A DNA stretch of 64,000 bases from Paramecium tetraurelia (taxonomy: Eukaryota > Ciliophora > Oligohymenophorea > Peniculida > Parameciidae). The stretch covers positions 138,419 through 202,418 of the forward strand of contig NW_001799021.1 of the NCBI RefSeq assembly GCF_000165425.1, given 5' to 3'. This document shows, piece by piece, positions 12,464 to 25,500 of this stretch; the first letter of the stretch is position 1; each line of letters starts with the position of its first letter. Under the pieces are notes generated by a model. It had not been told where the DNA came from and did no database searches. It was given only the letters and a program-made list of their open reading frames with translations. The position numbers and the translations under genes are program-made.

Positions 12464-15400
12464 TCATGCCATTAATCCTAAAAGGCCGAATGAAATAACT
12501 GACAAGATGTAAGCACTGTTGTCGGTAGTAGTTCCATTATCTGTTCCATTATTAGTACCATTTGAATTATTAGGAGTGACGGATCCTGCAATACAACTTT
12601 TCGCATTTATTAGTAACGGCATTCCAACTATAAGTGTAAGCTGATTTAGTGTAGCAAATCTTGGAATCGGTCATGGTTCCTGGATCAGCAGCAGCGCATT
12701 TTCCGCTTTAAAGAACACAAATAGTAGATGAGGATCCATCAAAACTTGGAATTGGCTGACAATCAGTTCCTGTGGCAAAGGTATCACAGGTGTGATTAGC
12801 ACAAGATGTTCCTGTTGAGTTTTCAGTCCATTTACATGTTGGGTTGGTTGTGCAAGCTAATTTGTCTTTGGTAGCATCAGCACATGTTGTAAAGGTTTTG
12901 CATGTTCCATTAACTTTATCAGTTCCAGTAGGAGTGAAAGCACAAACTGTTGATTTATTGTTTTCTAAACCACCTCCGTTACAAGATGTAATGGTCTTGT
13001 AAGCTGAGCAAGCAGCCTTTGCAATGCAACTTGTTCCATTAGATACACATGCCTTTCCTGTAATAACACCCATACAATTAGCATTTGATGTTCCTCCAGT
13101 GATATCTTCGCATTGCTTTTATCGGCAAGTCTTTGTTCCTGTAGTAGCTCCAACTGGTAATGCGAAAATGCATTCTCCGTCGGTTCCGTAGAAGCATCCA
13201 GCTTCAACATAGCTTGAGCAAGCAGCCAATGGGATACATTTGGTTCCATCAGTTGTGCATGATCCTCCAGTTACTGAGATAAGTTTGCATTAGTCATTTG
13301 TACCCTTTTATTCATCTCCACATTCCTTCAACTTACAAGTATTAGCAGTGGCATTCCAATAGCAGATACCATCAGTTCCAAGGTTATTACAAGCTGTTTA
13401 TGTCTTGTAAGTAGCACAAGCTGCTTTAGCAATACAGGCAGTTCCATCAGTAATACAGGTTGGTCCATATGAGAGACATTCATCATTGGTGGCAGCAACG
13501 GCATCTGTACATTATCCGAACTTCTAGCATTTTCCAGTTGGTAACCATCCGCAAGCTCCGTCAGTTCCGACGACACATGAGGCCTTCAATGTTGTACTGG
13601 CACAGTTGGTAATTGGAATACAAGTGTCTCCATTGGTTGTGCACAATGGTGAGAAACCTTAGCATTCTGGGTGTGTCTTCTTGATAGCATCTTCACATCT
13701 GTCGTAATCATAGCATGATCCATTAACCCAAAGGCATGGTCCATAGTTGGATTTAATACAGAATTATTTATTAGAAAATTCAGTACATGAGGCTCCAGCA
13801 ACACAACTTGATCCATTGGTCTTGCAACCAGCAAGGAAAGTGTTACATTCATCATCTGTTAAACCGTTCTTGTCGCCGCAAACTCTAGATCTGCATTTAT
13901 TTGTTGCAGTATCCCAACCACATCTTCCTACTCCGTCCTTGGTAGTTGAGGCAGCAATACATATTGATTAAGTCTTGTATGATGCACATGTTGCAATGGT
14001 CAAACAACCAGCTCCAGATGTAGTACAATTATCAGCAAAGCTTTAACATTATGCATGAGAAGCAATTGTTGCTGGTTAATCTTCACAAGTTTAAGCTCTG
14101 CATGTTGAGTTAGATTCGGTCCAAGCACAGAATTTACCATTGACTTTAGAATTAGTACATTATGAGTAACTGGTGTTACTATACGTAGCCTGAGGTGGTA
14201 CCAGAAGCTGTACATTAATTAGCCCATGTGCATTCTGCTCTTAATTTACAAGCAGCTTATGATGTCAAGTTACTGCAGTTCTTAGTAGCTGTGCATCCAT
14301 AACCAGTTGTATAACAATCCTTATGGTATTTCTAACAATCAGTATCTGTTGCAAGTGTATTTGGTGCTTCTGTACATACTCTCTTAGCGCATGCTCCTTT
14401 GATTGTTCCAACTGTAGTAGCTTTGCATGGACCATCTTTAGCCAAATATGTTGGGCATGTTTCTTCAGTTCCATTGAAGGTACTGCAATTCTTTCCATAA
14501 TCAATGCAACCAGTTCCATCAAAGACACAGAAAGGATCATCTGTAGTCTTGAATGGTGGCATACCATCACTACAATCCTTATTGTTTTTACCAGCAATAT
14601 CACTGCATTTCTTCTTTGCACAAGTAGCTGTAGCTAATGCGGTTGAAGTGTTCCAACAATAATCTTTTCCTGAACTTCCCATGAATTTAGCGCATGTAGC
14701 TTAATCTCCTTTGAATCCAGTGCATGATGATGTTGCATCTATACATCCAGTACCCTTTGTAATACATCCTTTCAGATAAGCAGCACATTCGGTATCTGAT
14801 GTGGCTGTAGTGTTATCAGCACAAGTTCTAACTTTACATTTTGAAGTAGCTGTATTAGTAGCATCACCAGAACAATATTCATAAATTGGATTTTTATTAG
14901 CATCTAATCCAGTGTATTTTTTGAATTATTCGCATTACTATTTAGTTCCTCTGTATGATGTGCATGGTTCATTATTTGGAATACATCCTGTTCCACGTGT
15001 AACACATCCACTCAAATAAGAATCACATTCAGAATCAGATGTTGCTGTAACATTATCATAGCATTTTTTGTTTGTGCATGCCCCTGCAGCTGTTGGAGTA
15101 GCTGGTGCTAAAGGTTTGCATTTGTCTTTTGTTGTTGAATCTAATATGAGATTGCAAAAATCTGCAGATCCATTAATTGTATTACAAAGAGTAGTTGAAG
15201 AAACGCATATTTAACCATTAGTCTTGCAAGATTTGAGGTAACTTTAACAATCAAAGTCTGTATAGAATTATTTATCACCACATGCTCTGTCTTTACACTT
15301 TTTGGTTCCAGAGTCCCAAGCACATAAATCTCCTGAGGAGTTCAAAACTCCTTCACACCATGCTTATTAGGCAGTATCGTCGGCACCTTATGGTGCATAA

Positions 15401-18400
15401 TTTGCACAAGTATCTTTAGTAATGCATTTATTTGAATAATAGAGACAGCCTGATGCATTATTTGCACAATCTGTAGCACTGGCATCATTATCAGTGCATA
15501 TCTAGGCCTTACATTTTTTATCAGTATCCTTTATGCATGGATATTTAGAAATCGATTTAACTGCTTTGCATTGTGTTTCTTCTGAACCAGCTGTAGGTCC
15601 TTTTTCTGCTGTAGTTGACCCATCATATGATGCACATGTATCCAATTTAACACAATTGTTTCCTCCAATATATGTACATGCATTTCCACTTGCATCAGTT
15701 AATGTTGCACAAATGGTCGCTTAATTTGTTGAGACACTATAAAGGTGACAATCTTGTTCAATAGCGCATGATGTTCCTGAAATATAAGTACATGATGTTG
15801 CTGCACTCACTTAATCACAATAAACCTTTTCATTTCCAACTTATGCTGTGATTGCTGTACAGGCTGGTGTTTTATTATAGCATGTTCCTAAAAGATAAAC
15901 ACATGTTTTTCCTGGTGCTCCTAAATCGCAATCTACCTAAGATGTTGCGCCTGTAATATCTTAACAATCAAAGTCTCTACACTTAGTATCAGCAGCTGTG
16001 AATGCACATCTTTTTCCGCTTACATCAACTTTGCTTAAACAATAAGTTGGCTTATCAGCATCAGCAGTTGGCAATGCTGTATAAGAAGTACATGCAGCAG
16101 CATCAACACATTGAGCTGGGGGAGTTCCATTATATTGATCATATGTGCAGTAGATAGATTTATCTGATTTGTAAAATGATTAGCAATATACTAATTTTTA
16201 AGCTGCAGTCAATCCGCTATCTATAGGAACTTTGCCATTATCAGCACAATCACCAGCGGCTGCAACTCCTGTTCCTGGTGTATAGCATTTATTATTAGAG
16301 TAAATACATCCAGATAAGTAATTATCACAATCTCCTTAACTAGTTGGCGATGGAATGTCAGCACATGTTGCATCGCTGCAGAGTGTTGTTGAAGTTCCAG
16401 ATGTATATTTGCATAGTTTTGCTCTATCTTTTTATGATTAGGCTAAACAATATGCATTTTTAAAAGCATCTGTGGTTGGGTCGCTTTATGTATCCCAAGT
16501 TCCAGTTGTTGGAATTGTTATAGCACCACAAGTTGCATTGGTTGCAAGAACGCATGATGATTTATCAGATTTAAGACTACAATAATCGGAGGCTTCTTTG
16601 ATACTTCTACAATAAAGTGACTTTTAACTATCCGTTGTAACTCCACTTGGGAAAGTTGTAGGACAATTACCAGCTGTAACAGCGGCGTAACATTTACCAC
16701 TAAAATAAAGGCATCCTGTTTTATAAGCCTCACATTCTCCTATGTTTGAAGCAGAATAAATATCTGAACAAGCAGCAATGGCATCACATGCAGCACCTGT
16801 CTTATACACACATTTAGTATAAGCTCCAGTTCCTGTAGTTATTTTATTCAAAGCATCAATAGCCTTCAATCCCCAACATAATTCTTATTTTTTTGTAGTA
16901 GTCAAAGTAGAATCAAGTTTATAGTCTGTGCAGAGTGTTGATAAAGTTAAACAAGTTGAATCTGTAACTTTTTAACATTTTCCATCCGAATCGAAAATAG
17001 ATTGATCATTACATGTTCTTGTATCTGTTTATGTGATTAATTTTTCGCAAGTATCTTATAAACTACATTTAGTATCACCTGTTTTAAATGTACATGTAAG
17101 GCCTTTATCATTTACATATTTCTTGCATTAAGTTAGTTTAAGTGCATCAGTTGTATCTGTAGAAGCATAACTGTAATCGCAATTTGCCTTATCAGGTAAA
17201 TAACAAATGGTTCCTGCTAATTTACATGTTGCATCTGTTGAAATAGAAACATTCTTTTATAAATAAGTAACGCATGTTAATGAAGTAGTAAATGTGCTCA
17301 AGAACTAGTCACAAGTTCTAGATGCACACTTTGTTCCTGAGGACCAACCACAAAGTAACCCAGCATTATCTTTGATGCTTGTACAATAATCAAACTTTTG
17401 TTAATCAGTTGTGGCTGTATCAGGGGTATTGTAATTACTACAAATACTTGCATCAATGCAGGCAGCTCCAGCCTTTAAAAATCTACAAGTTGATTTATAG
17501 TCTGTGCAATCTGAGGCTTACTAAGGACTTGTTTTGTCTGCACAAGCTCTATCTGCACAGGCATCATATCTTGTACACCCAACTTTTGTCCAATCTGTTG
17601 AAACTTACAAACCACCGCTAACAGTAGGGCAAGTAGCAACAGTTCCTTATTATGCAGAACAGCTTCTTGCAGATCTAGCAGCACAACCTCCTTCAGATTT
17701 TGCTATACATCCAGGCATGAAAGCCTCACAATCCTCGTCCTTTGTGGCTGTTGTATTATCTGTACAAGCTCTAGTGGTGCAAGCACCTGATGTAGATGTT
17801 CCAAAGCAATATTTTGAACTATTATTTCCTACAATTGCAGACTCACAGAATGCAGCAACACCAGTGTAACTTCCACAAGTTGTGTCACCAGCCTTAGGAT
17901 CGACACAACCTAAGATTACCATTATAGACACATCCATCTAAAAATGATCCACATGAACCATCAGTTTAGTTTTCAGCCAATTTGCATGTTTTAACTTTGC
18001 AGAAATCACTCTCAGTCGCACTTGCACTATTGTAGCATTATTATGTTGTAAAGTTGGTGCTTGATCCACTCTTGTAAGCAAAAAGCTTGTTACAAGTATC
18101 TTAAGTTCCTTTCATTGATGTGCATGGAGTATTGTAATCAACACAACCTTTTCCGTTACTAATACATCCAGGTAAGAAAGTAGCGCATGTAGCATTATCT
18201 GTTGCATCGGTGTTGTCTGTACATTTTCTGGACACACAAGGAGTTGTGTCTGTAGCTGAAGCGACATTGGTACAATATCCTGGATAACTCAAACATGTAG
18301 ATTATGTTCCAAAAAGTTTGGCACAGTCATATTTGGTAATGCAAGCATCAACTCTATTACTAATACATGTTGGAAGTTCTGCTGCACAATTTGCATCAGT

Positions 18401-20092
18401 GTTGTAATAAGCTCCAGTTAAATCTGAACAAGCCAAATCTTTGCAAGCATTATTCAACCAACCACATTTTCCTGTTACATAAATGTATTTTGGATTTCCT
18501 GAATCATCTACTCCATCTTGTGTTCTAATTCTGGCTTAATTTGCTAAGCAAATTGATTTTTTCTTAAAATCACTACATTATGTCATTACTAGTACATATT
18601 GGTTACCATGAGCAATTATTTGTACCTTCACAACTTTATTATTTAACAGTTAAATCACATGTAGTTTATGAAACACATCCAGATCCAGTTGTAACCACAA
18701 TTAGTGAAATAATTGGCACAAAGTGGGTTAGTATTGACATTACTTGCTGCAGAAGCACAATCTCTAGCAACACATTTGGTTCCACTCTTCCATGTACATT
18801 TTCCTTCAGTTCCTACTCTAGATTAGCAACTTGTGGTATCTCCATCATAAGTAGTACAAGATTTCAAATTAGCCTTTGTAACGCATCCTTTTCCTGTAGT
18901 AACACATCCAACTTAATATTTGGCACAAGCATCATCTGTTGTAGTTGTATCTGGAGCTTCGTCACAAACCTTTGGTGCGCAAGCAGCTTCAGTAGTTGTA
19001 CTTGTTCCTTTACAATATCCATCGGTACCAATATAAACGGCACAAGTGGTGGCAGTTCCTTTATATGTATTACAAGCTGATAATGCAGATACACAAGTTT
19101 TTCCATTTGTCTTACAACTGCTTTAATATTATTTGCAAAGATCATCAGTATTGAATGCTCCATTTTCGCATTTTCTGGCTCGACATTTAGAACCTCCAGC
19201 ATCACCTTCACAAACTCCATCTGATCCAATATATCCAACACAAGTAGTGTTATCACCAGAATAGGTTGAACATAAGGGTTTTGTTGTTGCCAAAACACAA
19301 CCTTTTCCTGTTGTTATGCATCCTTTTTAATAGGCCTTACAGTCATCATCAGAAGCTAAAGATGTTGGTGCATTTGCACATTCCTTTGCCTTACAGTTAG
19401 TTGTTCCGGTTGCTAATTCACAATTTCCATCTGATCCAATGAATGATTAACAAGCAGCATCATCTCCAGTAGTATGTAGCACATGCAGGTCTTGGAGCAT
19501 TAACGCAACCTTAACCTTTTGTGACACAACCAGCTAACCAGCTTGAACATTTGGCATCTGTATTTAAGGTAGTATCAGCTTCTGAGCAAGCATAATCTCT
19601 GCAAGCTCCAGCTGTTGTATCCCATTTACATTTCAAAATACCTGAGATACTTGGAGTAGACTCACATTATTATTATGTGTAAGCCTTACACTCCTTAGCC
19701 TCAATACATGAATTTCCATCACTAACACAAAAATAGGATATAGCTTAGCAATCTGTTGTTGTAGTTTTAACATATGCTGGACATCCTGTAAAATGCGTAC
19801 ATTTGGAGTCAACATAGGCACATCCAAAGGTTTTAGCACAGTTTGTTTCTGGCTTATCGACAAGCTCGCAAAAAGGTTTGAATGAAGCAACTGGATCGAC
19901 TGTTGTTTTTTTTTAGCATTTTGCTGCTGTTGTTCCTGATGCAGCTACCCATTCACAAGCTCCTGTAACAGTAATTTCTTATTCACAATCATTTTGTGAT
20001 TTTAGTTATCCACAATCATTACATCTATTTGTATATTGAACTTGCTATGCTAAGACCATAGCAACTAAGCAAATGAGAATTAAATTCTTCAT
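12464..20092 (-). CDS. Surface (immobilisation) antigen, copy A, with six frame-breaking insertions
   Basis: A giant cysteine-periodic protein of the Paramecium surface antigen family. It starts with a signal peptide (MKNLILICLVAMVLAQ), then carries mature motifs such as CNDCGQLKSQNDCEQ and CEWVAASGTTAAKC. Short Cys-rich units (C-x-n-C with many Thr, Ser, Ala, Asn) fill about 2500 residues. It ends in an Asn/Gly/Thr stretch and a hydrophobic tail (AYILSVISFGLLGLMA), as expected for GPI attachment. The Cys pattern changes frame six times. Comparison with copy B, or frame logic, places single extra bases near 19461-19480, 18691-18700, 18581-18584, 17908-17920, 14161-14210 and the T run at 12598-12601. 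Removing six bases leaves 2541 codons exactly. No intron fits these points. It may be a recent pseudogene or carry sequencing errors. In Paramecium one such antigen is normally expressed at a time on the cell and ciliary surface. Confidence 0.88.
14294..14531. repeat. Identity block shared with 24363-24600 (antigen A side)
   Basis: About 238 bp that read as identical, by eye, to the segment at an offset of 10,069 in antigen copy B. The flanks on the low-coordinate side (12.9-14.3 kb versus 23.0-24.3 kb) include clearly diverged stretches. The block therefore looks like a local conversion tract. Confidence 0.7.
17001..17498. repeat. Near-identity block shared with 27064-27561 (antigen A side)
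   Basis: About 500 bp nearly identical to copy B at a constant offset of 10,063, with only a few substitutions seen. Similarity drops abruptly just past 17498, where copy A reads an ordinary Cys-rich unit unlike copy B. Confidence 0.75.
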
Positions 20093-22563
20093 TAAAAGTA
20101 TTAAGATAACATTTATAAATTAAGCGAGTTAAATTGCTCCGTAAATGTTAATTATTTTCCTTTTATTAATGATGTAAGATTATTTTTATATTATATTTTT
20201 CAGATTTTGATTTTTAAGATAATCATGCAAAATTTTTAATATAATTTAATTTTCTTATATTTTGGGGTTGGCAGATGTGGCCTAGACAAATTAGTCAACT
20301 TGGTCAAAAAAAATCAATTTTATATATAAATATTCAATACAACTTATATTAAGTTATTTCTAATGGTTTAAAGAGATAAGTAAGGCATAACAAACCTAGT
20401 AATTTACCCAAAGATGGAAGCCTTTTATATATATATTATAGCATTTTAAATATAGTTGCTATATATGATTTATATGAGATTCTAGAAAGCAGAATTAATT
20501 ATAGAAGCAACCTAATTAACTATGATGGGAAAAAATTTAGAATTATTATTTCCTCTCTTCCTTACATTTCAAGAGATTATCTTATGTTGTTGACTAAATG
20601 AGTTTAAAATTCAAAAAAAATGAATAAATAAGAGGTTTGAATGGTTATAAATATAATAAAATATTGAATATTTTCTGCAAAATTCCAATAGATGTATTAT
20701 TACTAATGTATAAAACAGACTTGTAGGAGTAATTTAAATGAAAGTGTTTCTAAAAATACTAAATAATTTTGTCTTTCCACCATCTTGTTTAATGATGATT
20801 GTAAAGACTTTCCTTAAAAATGAAAATGATGCATCTATATTTTTAGATATTGAGTTTGGAGTTGATTGTGTGAATTATTATAGTGTCGGCAACCTAAGAA
20901 ATCAAAAAAGGAAGTTAACAAATATTTTTATATATTTCGAAATTCTTAATTATTCGTGTTAAGCAAAAAAAGATACATTTGAGATGTACTGCCTAATGTT
21001 GTTTTAACAAGTAAGGAAAGCCAAAAAATATCATAATGAATAATTAAGATCAAAACAATACTAAAAAGATGATGATTCAATAAATCATTATATAGACATC
21101 TCTATAAAGAAATTGTACCTTAAAATTACTAATTGAGAATAAATTGAGTTATACTAATTTTCAACTCCAATTTTGAATAATAAATGCTTGAAATGCTTTT
21201 TCAAACTAATCTGAATTATTTTCTAGAATGTTTACAAAATATGAAGAAATTAAATAAATATAAAAATTGATATGAATTATTATTATTAAGAGTGAAGAAT
21301 AAAGAGTCTTAACTAAAAGTAGATTAAGTGGCTTAGAATGAACAAGATACACTAAAATCTTTATAAATCTATGTATTGAAGAAAAAGTGAAAGAAAGTTA
21401 TTAATCAAGATCATTTACAGTGAAATAATGAGTGATTAATTAAATAATTACAATATTATTCAAAATAATATAAAAAATTCTCTATTCCACTTTTTTTGGA
21501 GTAAAAATGATTGATTAAGAAACTTCTAGAATATATATAAATTAAGAAATTTCAAATGAATTTCGTTTGATCTCTAAAGTAACTCACACATTCGGGTATT
21601 TGGAGTGTTTTCTTTTCATTGAAATTTGATAAGCTTATGATTTGCTGAGTTATAATAAAGAAATTATTATATGAGAAACAATATCTTATCTGCTTTAATC
21701 CAACTCGTTTTACAAATAAAATGTAAAATAAAAAAACAAATATCCACAGTTTAATCCAACCAACAAAATTTCATATTTTAGACCTTTTTGAGAGTATGAG
21801 AAGGTGTCTTTTTTTCTATATTTTTTTACTTCATTTTGTTCTTTTTTTTTCCAATTAACAATCTCTCTCATTTATACTATATATTGTTACAAACAAAGAA
21901 TAAACAAGATCATTATGGACTTATTATTTTTGAATCCAAAGCAAATAAAAATAGTTCATCTATTAATATCTCTAAGGTATTTGTATTAAATTTATGTTAT
22001 ATAAATATTATTATCTAAATATATATATATATTAAAATAAAAATATTAATAAATTACATTTTATTGTTTACCAATTAATAACATTCGGAAAATAGAATAG
22101 TAATTAGCATATTAAAGTTATGTAATCATTCTAAATTCGCATATAAAAATCCTATTAAAACATCTTAAACATAAAAAAATACAATAATATAAATAATTCT
22201 CTCCCTAGTGTCGAGAGTGATAAGTTAATAAAGCCTTAGATAAAGGATTAAATAATTAAAGAATTAATCAATCCTTTAATTGAATGCATCTATGTATTTG
22301 TTTTGATGTAAATAGAAATTTCTGGATAGAAAAAATATGTTTCATAAGTTTTGTAAATATTCATGGAATGTATTGAAGTCTAATCGAAAATATCAAATAG
22401 AATTGAAAATAAAAGAATTATAGATATAAAAATTAATTCAACCAAATAGCATTAAGAATCAATGTGAACAATTTAACTTCACATAAATTTATTCAACCAG
22501 TATGAGATTTGATACAAAATAAATTACATGATATGAATTGAAAATACATATTATAAATGATCA
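20093..22563. other. Spacer between the two antigen genes
   Basis: No gene is supported in this 2.47 kb. It must hold the promoter of copy A just above 20092 and the 3' end of copy B below 22564. A short inverted repeat lies around 22240-22280 (TAAAGGATT ... AATCCTTTA). Some short open frames near 20738 and 21804 look like chance. Confidence 0.5.
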
Positions 22564-25500
22564 TCAAAAAAACATTAATAACACCCATAGACAAAGCTAT
22601 AAGAGGAACATATAATTTACAGAATTGGTCGTTTAAGGTGTATCAGGGTTCTTTACTTAGCTACAACTTTCACATTTACTGGTTTATATATTCCAAGTGT
22701 GTGAATGCTATGATTTAGAGTAACATATTCTTGGGTCTGTAATTTCAATTGGATCACTAGAAACACATTTTCCATCTTACATAAAACAAACCATTTATGA
22801 ATTGCCATCAAAGGTTGGAATATTAAGACACCCTGCATCTGTGGCATAGGTCTCACAAGTATGATTAACACAAGTTGCTCCTGTTGAATCTTCAATCCAA
22901 AGACATGATGGAATTATTGTACAAGCATATTTGTCTTTAGTAGCATCGGCACATGCGGTGAAGGTCTTGCATGTTCCATTAACTTTATCAGTTCCAGTAG
23001 GAGTGAAAGCACAAACAGTTGATTTATTGTTTTCTAAACCACCTCCGTTACAAGAATGTAATGGTCTTATAAGTTGAGCAAGCAGCTTTGGCAATGCAAC
23101 TTGTTCCGTTGGAAACACAATACTTTCCTGCAATAATACCTATACAATTATCATTTGATGTTCCTCCAGTGATATCTTCACATTGCATTTACCTGCATCT
23201 CTTTGTTCCTGTAGTAGCTCCAACTGGTAATGCGAAAGTACATTCTCCTTCGGTTCCGTAGAAACATCCAGCTTCAACATAGCTTGAGCAAATTGACAAT
23301 GGGATACATTTGGTTCCATCAGTTGTGCATGATCCTCCAGTTATTGAGATAAGTTTGCATTAGTCGTTTGTACCCTTTTATTCATCTCCACATTCCTTCA
23401 ACTTACAAGTATTAGCAGTGGCATTCCAATAGCAGATACCATCAGTTCCAAGGTTATTACAAGCTGTTTATGTCTTGTAAATAGCACAAGCTGCTTTAGC
23501 AATACAGGCAGTTCCATCAGTAATACAGGTTGGTCCATATGAGAGACATTCATCGTTGGTAGCAGCAACGGCATCAGTACATTATCCAAACTTCTAGCAT
23601 TTTCCAGTTGGTAACCATCCACAAGCTCCATCAGTTCCGACGACACATGAGGCCTTCAATAATGTGCTTGTACAATTAGTAATTGGAATACATGTCTCTC
23701 CATTAGTTGTACATTTTGGTGAAAATGCTTAACACTAAAGATGTGTCTTTTTACCTGCATCTTCACATCTTTTATAATCATAACATTAACCATTGATCCA
23801 AAGACATGGTCCCTTTTTGGATGAAATACAAAACATTAAATTCGTGAATTCAGTGCATGAAAGTCCAAGGACACACTTTTATTCATTTAATTTACAACCT
23901 TCTCCGAATGCTTCACATTCAGCATTAATTTATGCAGATATATCACTACATACTTGACTTCTACAAGATTTTAGTACACTATCCCAAATGCATCTTTTTA
24001 CACCATCTTTACTGTATGAAGCAGCATTACAAATAGATCTCTTCATATATGCAGTGCATGTAGAAATAGTTATACAACCAGCTCCTGTTGTCGTACAATT
24101 ATCTGAAAAATTCTAACAATGAGAGTGAGAATCATAAGTAACTGGTTAATCTTCACAAGTTTGAGATCTACAAGTTGAATCTTGTTCATTCCAAAGACAG
24201 AACTTACCATTTACTTTAGAATTAGCACATTATGAGTAACTTGTAGAATTCAAAGCCTCACATTTTATTATTTAAGCAGTGCAATATTTAACCCATGAGC
24301 ATTCAGGTTTTACTTAACATTAATACTTATTAATTATATTACTACATTAATTATTAGTTGCACATCCATAACCAGTTGTATAACAATCCTTATGGTATTT
24401 CTAACAATCAGTATCTGTTGCAAGTGTATTTGGTGCTTCTGTACATACTCTCTTAGCGCATGCTCCTTTGATTGTTCCAACTGTAGTAGCTTTGCATGGA
24501 CCATCTTTAGCCAAATATGTTGGGCATGTTTCTTCAGTTCCATTGAAGGTACTGCAATTCTTTCCATAATCAATGCAACCAGTTCCATCAAAGACACAGA
24601 AGGTGTCATCTGTAGTCTTGAATGGTGGCATACCATCACTACATTCCTTATTATTTTTACCAGCGATATCACTGCATATCTTCTTTGCACAAGTAGCTGT
24701 AGCTAATGCGGTTGAAGCGTTCCAGCAATAATCTTTTCCTGAACTTCCTAAAAATTTAGCACAAATGGCTTAATCTCCTTAAAAACCACTACATGATGAT
24801 GTTGCATCAATACATCCAGTACCCTTTGTAATACATCCTTTCAAATAAGCAGCACAATCGGTATCTGATGTGGCTGTAGTGTTATCAGCACAAGTTCTTA
24901 CTTTACATTTTGAAGTAGCTGTATTAGTAGCATCACCAGAACAATATTCATAAATTGGATTTTTATTAGCATCTAATCCAGTGTACTTTTTGAATTATTC
25001 ACATAACTATTTAGTTCCTCTATAGGATGTGCATGGTTCTGAATTTGGAATACATCCTGTTCCACGTGTAACACATCCACTCAAATAAGAATCGCATTCA
25101 GAATCAGATGTTGCTGTAACATTATCATAACAATTTTTGTTTATGCATGCTTATTATAAACTAGTAGCTGCTGATATTCTGCATCTATCTTTTCCTGTTG
25201 AATCTAATAAAGATTTGCAAAATTCTGAAGAGCCTTTATTTAAATTGCAATTAGCTGAAGAGTCAACACAGGTAGTACCATTTGTCTTGCAAGTTTTGAT
25301 GTAACTTCGACAATCAAAGTTGGTCTAAAATGACTTATCGCTGCAAATTCTGTCTTTACACTTTTTACTCTCAGAGTGCCAAGCACATAAATCTCCTGAG
25401 GAGTTCAAAACCCCTTCACACCAAGTTTATTAAGTTGCATCATCAGCACCTTATGGTATATAACTTGCGCAAACACCTATAAAAATACATTTATTTAAAT

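Noticed and set aside
14323-14637. 104-residue plus-strand frame, present again at 24392-24706
   Set aside because: Conserved only because the antigen coding strand beneath it is nearly identical in the two copies; no independent gene signal.
18580-19080. 166-residue Cys-rich open frame on the plus strand inside antigen A
   Set aside because: It is the antisense of the antigen; its regularity mirrors the Cys-periodic coding strand, and similar frames occur at the same place in copy B.
20738-22018. Short plus-strand frames between the antigen genes
   Set aside because: No domain, no intron pattern, low-complexity AT-rich composition; they fit chance.
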